A program made the position numbers and the translations under genes. Below the pieces are notes generated by a model. The model did not search any database. It saw only the letters and a program-made list of their open reading frames with translations, and was not told the origin of the DNA. Positions 39,428 to 49,519 of a DNA stretch of 64,000 bases are shown here, piece by piece. The stretch comes from Nectonema munidae (Eukaryota; Nematomorpha; Nectonematoida; Nectonematidae), in NCBI GenBank assembly GCA_030549495.1, contig JAUIRK010000014.1, positions 716,501 to 780,500 of the forward strand, in the 5' to 3' direction. Every line of letters starts with the position of its first letter. Within the stretch, counting starts at the first letter, position 1.

Positions 39428-39476
39428 TATTCTTAACACGTTAAAAGAACAAATAAGATTTTGATCAAAGAATCAC

Positions 39477-39540
39477 AAAAAATGAAATGAACATATTGAA
39501 CGTATACACTATACATATCCACTAAAATGGCTTTTCAAAA
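39477..39540. repeat. 64-bp direct repeat, copy 2
   Basis: Second copy of the 38817 repeat, 660 bp away in the same orientation, lying about 50 bp upstream of the small gene's ATG. Differences are few (one substitution and a 2-base insertion in the first 50 bases). Confidence 0.85.
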
Positions 39541-40179
39541 GCACAGTTTTTTATATCTCAAATAAAAAACCAAACAGTTGGCATATGTTCATTTGGAATG
39601 GAGATGCTGCCCATTTCCATCTTTCACTAACTTTTTTGCAAAAATGATGGTTTTTACAAAATATCGCTTTTTTGTTAGTTACTAAATTACATTAAATTAA
39701 ACAAATAAAAGCATAAACGACAATAACAACGTATAGTGAAAACTGTTAATCTTATTCGAAATAGATGGAAAGAATTATTTCCCAGAGCGTATACTTCAAA
39801 GTGGTAATTTTGTCACAACTTTCATTTTGTTGCCGTCAGGGCGAACACAGGAGAGACGAGCTCCAATTTACACAAGCTGGCCAATTTTGATGAAAATAGT
39901 TGACTTTTAAAATATTCTTCCATAAAAACATCATTTGCTCTGTATTGGATTAATAAATATGAATATTTATAATATTTTTTTTTTAAAAAAAGCCTATAAC
40001 CTTAAAATCACCTTTTTAAGTGATTAAAAAGAAAAAAAAGTGATTATCTTTTCTAATTTTTTTTCGCTGCGAATAAGCATAGTTTGCTAGATTGTCATCG
40101 TTAAACTTCCTATTTACTTAGAGCATTGTGAAACAGGAAATTTTTGCATAACCTAATTTGAAGAACTTACCATTTACAA
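39541..40179. other. AT-rich spacer, nothing recognised
   Basis: Only short frames; no repeats with defined ends found. Confidence 0.5.
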
Positions 40180-40601
40180 AAGGGGTGGGCCTATCTTTTA
40201 TGTGGACCTATCTTCTTCTTTTCAGCTTTATTAGCCCGTTTTTATACAGGATTGCTGTTTGAAATGAGTCTTTTCCATCTAATTTTTTCTAATGCCAAAT
40301 TTAGACTTATTTTCCCGACCTATCTCCATCTTAATATTTTAAAATTTTTTACTTAAAAGTATTTTCCGTAAACTTTTCAAAATTTTGGCCCAAAGACACG
40401 AACACTGTGTGACGTTTTAAAACAACTCCAGGTCCTTTTATTCGAAATTATTAAAATTCCAAAACAGAAAATAACAATAGAGGTATTTGCAATTTACTAA
40501 TACGCTTTTAAAATTTTTATATAACAGAATTTTATTTCGGCGCGCCAAACCTTAGTTAGAGTTCAATGTGGCCCACAGCTCAAAATTGTTGTCCACCCCT
40601 G
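40180..40601. mobile_element. hAT-type MITE, 422 bp
   Basis: Left end AAGGGGTGGGCC; right end complements CAGGGGTGGACAACAATTTT. Flanking octamers atttacaa (40172-40179) and atttacac (40602-40609) match at 7 of 8 bases. The right part has GC-rich cggcgcgcc. The wording gtggcccacagctcaaa is typical of hAT ends in many animals. Confidence 0.8.
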
Positions 40602-40691
40602 ATTTACACGGACACAACATTAGAATTCTTAAGATAGGATTTGTATAGAAAAAGTCAATAAAAAACTTCGTAGTGAAAAATCATTTAATAC

Positions 40692-41585
40692 TCATTTTCA
40701 GTTCCGTCGCACCTTTTTACAATTCAAACATACCCTTTTGCAATTCCGTTACAGCCTTTTGCAATTTTGTTTTTTTTCAAAATTATATTGTAAAAAAATT
40801 GGCAACAAATTTATCGAAAAAAATATGTAGGTTTCAGTATATATTTTCTTAGATATTGTCTAATTTTATTGGTCACTAATGAAACAAAGACTGAATCATA
40901 AAGGTGTCTGCATTTAATAGCAAATAACAAAAAAAATAGACTGGAACTGAAAACAGTATACGTTTTAAATATTTTTAAAATTAATTTTTGTTTATATTTT
41001 GGAAAAAAAGTTACACCCATTTCTGCAATGAATTGTGAAGAATTGTACGCTATAAAATTATTCGTGATGTAACCTGTAATTCAGAAAAATGTTATCAATT
41101 TTTGCTTGAATTTGTAGAAAGTAGTTAGATATAATCATTTGACTGATGTTTGGTTTATGATGGACAACTAAAATCGTGAAGATTTTGATTTACATTTTAA
41201 AATCAAGTCTTTATCGCCTTATTCTCATGTGCTCAATGCAATACGCATTTTCCCAAATTAAAAAATAACGCCAAAAATTTGTTAAGAAAAAGTAGTGTAG
41301 AAAAAATCATTTAGCTCAAATTATTGAGTTATCAATAATTATTATTTTTCTTACGTAGCAAAAAACATACATACAAAGAGGATTAATTAGTCATGAATTT
41401 CTTTATTTATTTATTTTTAATTTTGTTCTTTAAAATAAGTTGTCTCTAAATGATTGAAATTTATTCATATACAAAAATAATGGCTAAATTTTTACAAGAA
41501 AAATGGCAAAAATGCACTTTCGAATTGCAAAAGGGTGTAACGGAATTGCAAAAAGGTTCGACGAAACTGAAAATAGAGTCTATAA
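40692..41585. mobile_element. Fold-back element B with 9-bp TSD
   Basis: Both arms carry tttgcaattccgttac, then a cttttt.caattc spacer and ttttcagtt.cgtcg, in opposite orientation (left 40695-40770, right 41510-41572), giving an arm of about 65 bp. The flanks are the identical nonamer atttaatac (40683-40691 and 41586-41594). The roughly 740-bp interior is AT-rich and without a gene. Confidence 0.8.
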
Positions 41586-41654
41586 ATTTAATACCAATTT
41601 TTTGACGTGAAATAATATTTAGTAAGTTCTATTTTAAATATCGATAGCAAATAT

Positions 41655-42262
41655 TTGTGTGTGTGCGTTATATGGGAACACAAGATTTCGTCTACAACCC
41701 CGGGGCGCCATTTCATTGTCACTGACGTCAACGCAGCAGAGCTTGAGATGGAAATTGAGGACATTCAAATGTTTTTGAAACCTCGGAAGGAAAAACCGGC
41801 AAACGCTATGGAGTTACTTGGTTTCCTTTCTTCGCACTCAAGACTCTGTCCGAATCTACTATTAGCTCTGAGGATCATTGTGACAATTGGAACTTCTATT
41901 GCATCCTGTGAAAGGTCATTCAGCAAGCTAAAACTTATTAAGTCCTACCTCAAGACCTGCTCCAAAGCCTGGCTCGTATAAGCATTGAGAAATAAGTTTT
42001 CGATTGTGTTGATTTTGACGAAGTCATCGATCATTTTGCTGCTGCTAAAATACGAAAAATGAACATCTAATGGAGACTGTCTTCGACTCAGTCAGTATAT
42101 TTCTGAATTATGTGGCTTAATAAAAAAGTGAGCATTTTTTTTTCTAAATCACTTTTTAAGCAAGAATGGAGTGGGGATGAGTGAGAAAAGAAAGAGCAAG
42201 GGGTGAGGGGCCCCATTCAGGACCTTTGCCCTGGGGCGCCACGATCCCTTGATACGGCCCTG
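41655..42262 (+). mobile_element. hAT transposon 3' part (CAGGGCCG family)
   Basis: The frame at 41655-41981 includes NAMELLGFLSSHSRLCPNLL and SIASCERSFSKLKLIKSYL, the hAT C-terminal dimerisation domain. After a frameshift the C-terminus continues as SIENKFS and then DFDEVIDHFAAAKIRKMN to about 42070. The terminus complements CAGGGCCGTATCAAG and ends at 42262; the block 42177-42262 matches the isolated end at 25194. The 5' part of the element is not found. Confidence 0.88.
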
Positions 42263-42890
42263 CTCTATACACAACTCATTTCTTATTACAATTATTATCT
42301 ATACTCCAAAAAATCTTATTCTTTTTATTTTTTCCATTTTTATTTCATCGCTACTTAATTTTTTTCTATTAATTAATCATTGAAACATTTTATTGATTTT
42401 TTTCCTAAATCTTTCCTCTTCTCTCAAACCTCCAAATCTTCCTGATGCTCACGATAATGAAGATAATCTTCCTGTAGGGTCAGAAACTTCACAAACTATT
42501 AATTTTCTGTGCATATCTATGTTTTCACTACTATATGTCGTATGTACAAACATTTTTAATGGAATAAACTACTTACTACTAATTTCTTCGAGTAAAATTT
42601 CATTTGAATTTAATTATCTGAATGTTGTAAATAATCTTCAAGATGTAACCTATGGTGTCCCAATAATGTTTTGTCAGTCAACTATTCTAAATCAAAAGGA
42701 ATGATTTTTTCTATAGTAGTAAAAACTTAACATCGTGTTTTGGTTTTGAGTTTGTAATTTAATCTAAATTGATTAGATTAGTTATTGATAACTAGGGGTA
42801 CCAAAAGTTGACCTAAAAATATTCTATAATCACGTTTCCCAATTATTATTAATATTATTATTGTAAGATAGAATGTGATATTTAATAGAA
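42263..42890. other. Spacer between hAT end and minisatellite
   Basis: A 103-codon frame at 42393-42704 begins with a Pro/Asp/Asn-rich stretch (PPNLPDAHDNEDNLPVGSE) that could be a transposase N-terminus, perhaps of the downstream piggyBac. Unproven. ggggtacc near 42795 resembles the minisatellite unit. Confidence 0.3.
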
Positions 42891-43290
42891 TCACGCGGTA
42901 CCAATGATCTTTAACTGGACCTATTATCACGCGGTACCAATGATCCTTCACACGTCCTAGAATCACAGTACCAATGATCTTTTACAAGACCTAGAATCAC
43001 GGGGGTATCAATGATCTTTAACTGGATCTATGAATCACAGTACCAATGATCTTTCACAGGACCTAGGATCACGCGGTACCAATGATCTTTAACTGGACCT
43101 AGGATCACGCGGTACCAATGATCTTTCACACGTCTTAGGATCACTGTACCAATGATCTTTCACACGTCCTAGAATCACGCGGTACCAATGATCTTTCACA
43201 CGTCCTAGAATCACAGTACCAATGATCTTTGACACGTCCTATTATCACAGTACCAATGATCTTTCACACGTCCTAGAATGACGGGGACCC
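42891..43290. repeat. 34-37-bp minisatellite, about 11 units
   Basis: Unit: tcacgcggtaccaatgatct followed by ttcacacgtcctagaa. Two unit types mix: the 36-bp form tcacgcggtacc and a 34-bp form tcacagtacc; one unit reads tcacgggggtatc. The second half also varies (aactggacctagga against cacacgtcctagaa). It is GC-richer than its neighbourhood. Confidence 0.95.
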
Positions 43291-43679
43291 AGAATCCTAC
43301 CTCTCGAGAGACAAACACAGGGACGGGCTAGTTTATAATATAAATCTCAAAAAAAAATATTTTTTGTTAGTTAGCTAGCTTTTTTAGTTAGTTTGTCAGA
43401 TTAATTGACTAGAACTAGTAAAAATTGCTAACTTTTAAGCTTATAATAGTTATTTCAAAATAATTGAAAACTTATTTTTGTGCAGGTAAGAACAAACCAT
43501 TTTTCATAATCTTTACAATTTTTGTTCCAATGCATGTACAAATTTTTGGTTGAACTATCTAAAATGTGATAATGATCAAAAATTTTAATTCAGAAATTAA
43601 CTATTTATTTACTACTTACTTTTTCATAGTAAGAATAGTTTACATACAATCAACCTCATATGAACTCCCTACAAGATCA

Positions 43680-45216
43680 ATCATACCAACTCGATCGAGT
43701 TATCTTTCCAACTTGCCTCACTAGTGCAATTAGTTTACTACCTAGAAAGTTCTATTTGAATTTATACAGAAATTTTATTTATTATTTTTTTTTATTTGAA
43801 TTATACCCTTTTATTAGCTTAATTATAACAGCAGGCCAATTGAAGTCTAATATGGTAAATTGTAGTAATACTCTTTGGAGCACGAATATGGACCGCCTAT
43901 TTTTAAAGCAGCTTTTTCTATGAATCGTTTTTATCAATTGAACAGGTTTATACGTTTTGATAGTCCGGATTCTAGATGTTTAAGAAAACAAAAAGATAAA
44001 TTTGCACCTGTGCGTTCTGTTTTTGAGATACTCAATAGGAACTTACAAAAGCACCACCCACCAAGCGAATTTATGACTAGCGATGAACAGTTGTTGCCTT
44101 TTAGAGGTCGTTGTAGTTTCAGGCAATATTTACTTTCAAAGCCGGATAAGTATGGCTTAAAATTTTTTTGTATAAGTGACTCTAAAACATTTTATCCATT
44201 GAAATGCATACCCTAAATAGGTAAAATTGGCAACACAGTGCAGAAATATTTATGTCACTCTGTTGTTATGGATTCAGCACAACCTTTTTTCTTTTCAGAT
44301 AGAAACATTACTTTTGATAATTTTTTCACTAGCTTTGACTTGGCACTACAATTATTATTAAAAAATGGTCTCACAAGCGTAGGAACAGTGCGTAAAAACA
44401 AAACTTTTATTCCAAGACTTTTTTTCAAAAAAGATCGTGCTGTAAATAGTTCTCTGTTTGATTACCACAAAGATGCAACTATTGTTTCCCTTATGTTCCA
44501 AAAAGAAACAAACAAGTTGTACTTCTTTCAACTTTGCATACTCAGGGAAACATTAGTGAAGCAGGAAAAAACAAACCAGAAATTATACTATTTTATAATC
44601 AAACAAAATCAGGAGTCGATACAATGGATCAGCTCTTGCATAATTATTCATGCAAAAGAAAATCAAAAAGATGGCCACATATCCTGAAACTAGTAAAAAA
44701 TTAAAAATAAGAGGTTTTCTTCAATGTATGGCAGAAAAACGTATACATCCTTGGCTTCAATGGAGATCACAAATATCCAAATCAGTAAAAAGAGTCATTG
44801 AAAGTTGTACTATTAAAGAAGATAGTTCTAACTATGCTAACTCTTCTTTTTCAGAAAAAAAGGGTGTTACATCTGTCCCGCTTCAAAAGATAGAAAAATT
44901 AAGCAAGTTTGTTCTGAATGCCTAAAAACGTGTGCTGTCAACACTCAAAGCAAAAGATAATTTGTGCATATTGTTTTAAGTAATGACTCAAAAGTAACTA
45001 ACTCGACTAAGTTAAGTAACTGTTATAAAAAAATGTGTTTTCATTTAAAATATTCAGTAAATAAATTGAATTAATTTGTTTAAAAAAACTATGAATAACA
45101 TTATATGTTGTTATTAACAAAGAAATTCATCAAAACTTTCATAGATATTAAAAAAATAGTTAGGGTGCGTTAGACCCAATAACCTAATTGAAATATGTTT
45201 GCAAGTTGAGGGTTAA
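43680..45216 (+). mobile_element. piggyBac transposon, broken
   Basis: Transposase pieces in three frames. 43730-43923 has IITAGQLKSNMVNCSNTLWS. 43875-44216 has EHEYGPPIFKAAFSMNRF, RFDSPDSRCLRKQKDKFAP and EFMTSDEQLLPFRGRCSFRQ. 44238-44687 has NITFDNFFTSFDLALQLLL and VGTVRKNKTFIPR. 44650-44925 holds the C-terminal part. These follow the PGBD/piggyBac order, including Asp residues of the catalytic triad (TSDEQ, FDNFF). The 3' end is TTAA (45213-45216), whose complement reads TTAACCCTCAACTTGC, with a gggtgcgttagaccc palindrome 40 bp inward. At least two frameshifts and a stop at 44216 inactivate it. The 5' end was not found. Confidence 0.9.
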
Positions 45217-46514
45217 ATAACTAAGAAACGCACGAATTGACTACTCAATTCAAAACAACCATTTTTGAAAGGAGTATTTTCAAAGTATAGTAGTACATTT
45301 GTCCATTTAATTATTTTATAAAACTAGATTTTCGCAGTGATAAAATTTCCTTGAGAGCATCTTCAGAAAAAATCTTTTATAATATTCCATCTATTTCATT
45401 CTTTTATGCCTGAGAGACGCGGTCAGTCTTCTAGGTCTAAAATATTTAGAGGGGATTGAACTAATCACATGCTGGTTTTACCAGGATTAGGCACGATTTT
45501 GATTGGCCCCTGCTCCTTATCCCCCTTGCTACATCTCTGATATACCGAAATATTAAATATTTTTGTATCGGTACAGAGTTTTTTTTATATATATATAATT
45601 CGCCCTTCTTACACGATCTGAGCTTTTCAAATATAAATTTACTGATTTTCATAAGATGTATTATAAGGAAGCATAAATATCAGATTTGCCTATCTTTGAA
45701 TATTTATTAGCAAAAAAGAGGACCATTCACTTCATAGCTTTCAATATTTTCCTCTCATCAAATATATGTATTATGTATAACAAAACCAGTACCAGTTGCT
45801 CTTGATACAGATTGATTGGATACTCTAATGATGTATACACAATGAAAGTAAAATCAAAAGGCGGAAACATAAGCAAAGCAAAGTTATTGAATTTTTCCTC
45901 CCTAACTTGATGGATGATAACAATAGCTTGATTTAAAAACTTTTACGCCAACAGTTTTTATTTGTTGGAAGACAAAATTTTGACGACAATTTGTCTAATT
46001 AATATTTAAAATTTCATAGTTGTTCACATTACACGAGATTTCGTCAACGAATGATTTATTCCAAATATAAATTTAATTTATATAAAATAATGAAAATTTT
46101 AAGTTTTTTTTGATTTGTAGACTAAATCTCGTTTTTTTTGCGAACGAAATTTCTTGGAGCCGTGATTTCTAAGACATATTTTAAAATCTGCTACCAAATG
46201 TTCGTAAAAATTATATTATACTATAGTATAAACATTTAGTAATATCTAGTAATAGATAAACATTTGTGGCAAATATGGATTTTTAAAATGGGGGCAGGAC
46301 TCGCACCAAAACACTATTACTAACTGGTCCTAAATATTTTTTAATAATTAGTTAATCTGAGTTGGCATTACAAAGGGGCAAGTTGACTGTAAACCAATTT
46401 GGGCTATCTAATTTTTATACTTTTTAATTATATAAGAAGCGTTATCGATCTATCTATCCCTAAGAATATGTAAAATTATCATTATTATTAAAGGTTAAGG
46501 TAAATAGTAAAGAT
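45217..46514. other. AT-rich sequence with one hAT-like end
   Basis: The block ending near 45540 reads, as complement, CAGAGATGTAGCAAGGGGG, a hAT-like terminus without a visible partner. The rest is AT-rich with no gene. It contains the 3' flank of the TRIP4-like gene. Confidence 0.4.
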
Positions 46515-47513
46515 TTATTTGTAAGAAATAGCCTTAAAGTGTAAATCTTGGGGTAGGATGAAGAGGCTATTTGGTGAAGAAACTTGTAGCGTCTTACTTA
46601 GTACATGGCTATTTTTAAAAAACCAGCAGTAAGATTTCTCTTGATCTCCTTTGTATTCACAATGTTCCAATACAGCGAACCCTAGAAGCTTTTTAGTAGG
46701 GAAGCTTTTTGGCATAAAAATATCGATGTTGTCACAAGAGTTCTTTTTTCTAATTTCTTCGATGACGGAGTCGGAGGGAACCTCGGAAGTCGAAGAAATC
46801 CAAATAGTGCCTCTGAATTTAGTGTAGTTAGTTTGAGTGAGCTCTGAAATGATTCCCAAAACAAGTAAAGAAGCGTAAGGCTGATCAACGCAAAGACATA
46901 AGCCCTTATCGCCTGATTCTTGAATATCATGGTCCTGCAAGCGAGTGAAGCATGTTGCTTTCTTCACCCCATTTTTTTTATTCTTCACTTCTCCTCCACT
47001 ACCTACGTATCGAGGGTGTAGAAGTGAAGATTTTGAGTAAACTTTTTGGTTGGGCTTTGTTTCTTCGAGCTTCCTTGATTTGAAACTGCATTCCGGATTT
47101 GTATTTAAACTTTTATCCTGCTCCTGTTCTTGCTCTTCATTCACTTCTACACTTAAGGAATTGAAATCAAAACTTAGATTTTTCTCTGTGTCACAATCTT
47201 TGGAATGAAAATAATCGGATTGATCGTCGATGACTTTAGTTCTTACGGCACAAGACTTGTCAAACTCAATCAACTTATTCCGATGTTTTATTGCTCTATT
47301 AGCAGCATCCTGTCCTGCATTATTCTTGAGACTCATATCCGTCCTCGACAAAACCAAGCTTCCACAAAAGAAACACTTTCCAGCTCCTTCTTGACGACAT
47401 ATGATTCTACCACATGAAACACAGTTATTTAGAAGCTCGTGAATACTAGCTTGACACTCACATACATGACGCCCACCAACTAAAATACGTCTCAAGTCCT
47501 CTTTTTGTTGCAT
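46515..47513 (-). CDS. TRIP4: TRIP4/ASC-1-like protein: C2HC5 zinc finger and ASCH domain
   Basis: 332 aa. The human relative (ASC-1) is about 580 aa, part of a complex with ASCC subunits acting in transcription coactivation and ribosome rescue. Residues 13-52 form the zf-C2HC5 finger: Cys18, Cys20, His25, Cys31, Cys34, Cys39, Cys47, Cys50, in GGRHVCEC, LLNNCVSCGRIIC and KCFFCG. An acidic, low-complexity middle (about 60-195) follows. The ASCH domain from about 203 has LCVDQPYASLLVLGI, FRGTIWISST and KKLLGFAVLEHC. The family's K-x-x-E after the GI turn reads GIISEL, a notable deviation. The N-terminal third of the family is missing: no upstream ATG exists in this exon (in-frame TAA 15 nt upstream, acceptor-like tttttag before it). 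It may lie in distant exons or be lost. AATAAA overlaps the stop codon. Confidence 0.88.
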   Translation of the reverse strand: MQQKEDLRRILVGGRHVCECQASIHELLNNCVSCGRIICRQEGAGKCFFCGSLVLSRTDMSLKNNAGQDAANRAIKHRNKLIEFDKSCAVRTKVIDDQSDYFHSKDCDTEKNLSFDFNSLSVEVNEEQEQEQDKSLNTNPECSFKSRKLEETKPNQKVYSKSSLLHPRYVGSGGEVKNKKNGVKKATCFTRLQDHDIQESGDKGLCLCVDQPYASLLVLGIISELTQTNYTKFRGTIWISSTSEVPSDSVIEEIRKKNSCDNIDIFMPKSFPTKKLLGFAVLEHCEYKGDQEKSYCWFFKNSHVLSKTLQVSSPNSLFILPQDLHFKAISYK

Positions 47514-47530
47514 TTGAGAAGATGGTTACT

Positions 47531-48085
47531 AAAAATTGAAAATATAATTATGAGCACTCATACGCTTCTAAAGGTAGAACCTAAACGCGCAGATCATTTT
47601 ATATTTTTAGAAATGAAATACTGAATGAGGTCCCAATAAAAAACGGAATTCTCATATTTGTTTGGGTTCAAGAAATAAAAATGAGATATGTGAATCAATT
47701 TATGAAATATTTTTATGATAAAGCAGTGATTTTCTTCTTTGAAGTTAAATACAGTTGTAAATTGGATTAAAGGGGAAAGAAGAGGCGGAATCTAGTTTTG
47801 TGGAGTGCTAAAATGTTTTATTTGAAATATATGCTTTAAAATTATCACTGTAGATACTTGAGTTCATAAGGCATATTAGCGTATTACGCGCATTTTTTCA
47901 CCAAAAACCCTAAAACGTTGGTGGGTGTTATACGACGGTGCGTATTATGCACCAATAAAACACTACAATAATGTGATATATTATAGACTTAGAGTGTGGT
48001 TTTAGATTAAATCAACATTTTTTGAGAACCAGAAAAATCCCAGCTAACCAAAGTAATAAAAAATTAATCTGTCTAACTAAACGGT
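47531..48085. other. 5' flank of the TRIP4-like gene
   Basis: No upstream coding exon with ASC-1 N-terminal motifs could be recognised on the - strand here. The segment is AT-rich and bounded by the inverted repeat that holds the LINE. Confidence 0.4.
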
Positions 48086-48488
48086 ACCCAGACAATTTGC
48101 CTAAAGGACATTTTATAAAGTAAGGCTCAATTTTTTTTTTTTTTTAATTTATATTTATTATTTTATAAAGTAACACTCATCAAATTTCATTCAATTTATC
48201 AGTGATATTTAATTACAATATAAAAAAATGGCGCTGTGTCTTTCTTTCAAAGATCTCATACCCATACATGATTACAAATCCTCACTTTTTCCTCATTGTT
48301 CTTTCTCTTAAAGTCTACTTTCTCTTTCGCAAGCCTCTTTTTATTATCATTTTAATTATTATTATTTTTTTAAATAACTTTTAACTGCACTCTATATTAT
48401 TTCCCCGACCCCACATATTTATATTTACATTTCCACCCCTTAATCACTCACTAACCTCGACAACAACCAGTCTCACATCATTCCATTT

Positions 48489-49503
48489 ATGTCTTCTCAA
48501 ACAAAACGCCCAAGAAACGATTCCCCTACAACCCCCACATCTCAAATCATCTCCGATCTCTTCGACCAATTTATTTCAAAGACCACACTCCCCGCTGAAC
48601 ACCTCATAAACTTTCACTTATTAAAATCAGATGTTCTACTCACACATTCAAACAAGATTGAATGTCTCACCAATTCAACTCTCTCTCAAATCGCTCACCC
48701 TACACCTACTAAAACGTACTCTCAAGACTCCACGAACAGCACTCAACCCTCTCTCACACAACCTAATCCAACAGCGAGCGCACCACCTACATTACACACA
48801 ATCCCTAAACCTAAGAAAACTCTAAATCCAGATCAATCAATTATGCGCACACCACTAGATCCACCCAAAAGTAGAACCGATAAAGCTAACTTCAAAAAAA
48901 AACATAATAAAAAATATGGAAACCCACAAACTTCCTATAAACTTTAAAAACACGCGCAGCTCATCTTCAGGAACCCTCTTATTTCAATTCGAAAACAATA
49001 CACAAAAAGAAATGGCCATAAAATCACTAGCGAACAATGGCATCACCGCACACGACATCTCACCTAGTATTCCACGTCTAGTCCTTTCGGGCATTCCCAT
49101 TGACATCCCTATTGAAAATATCGCTACCCAATTCCTACATGAGAACTGCTTCCATAAAGGCTTAGGCTCACTAACGTCAATTAAACAATTAGGCAAAAAG
49201 GGCTTGTACTCCTACACTATATCATTTCAAACATCCACCAACACACTTTTCAAGCATCTTTGCGAAAATCCTAAAATCATTCTAAACCACACAATTCTTC
49301 ATTCCAAAATCTTCAAATCACGTCTTACACAATGTGACAACTGTCTAAAATTCCACCACACATCATCAAAATGTAAATCCTCATCTCCACACTGCAACCA
49401 CTGCGGCAACAGGGGTCACTCAATCTCCACATGCATTTTCAATAAAGATCACTTTAAAATATCATGCTCAAACTGCCATCAGAATCAATCTCAAAATCAA
49501 TAA
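48489..49503 (+). CDS. LINE ORF1 (gag-like, zinc knuckle), frameshifted
   Basis: Two overlapping frames. 48489-48947 (152 aa, MSSQTKRPRNDSPTTPTSQ, a Ser/Thr/Pro-rich N-terminus) is followed, one frame over, by 48916-49503 (195 aa). The second has an RRM-like body (PRLVLSGIPIDIPIEN, GKKGLYSYTISFQ) and three Cys/His clusters at its end: CDNCLKFHHTSSKC, CNHCGNRGHSISTC and CSNCHQ. Such ORF1 proteins bind element RNA. The second frame starts inside the first, so a single frameshift near 48930 probably split one original ORF. Confidence 0.8.
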
Positions 49504-49519
49504 CACACTTTCTTCTTCC

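Noticed and set aside
42778-42966. 62-codon frame with repeated KDHWYRVI on the - strand
   Set aside because: Produced by the minisatellite units.
46682-46930. 82-codon frame overlapping the TRIP4-like gene
   Set aside because: Alternate frame of the ASCH-coding region.
48984-49196. 70-codon - strand frame inside the LINE, and similar shadows at 50254-50457 and 51630-51857
   Set aside because: Antisense or alternate-frame shadows of ORF1 and ORF2; no independent support.
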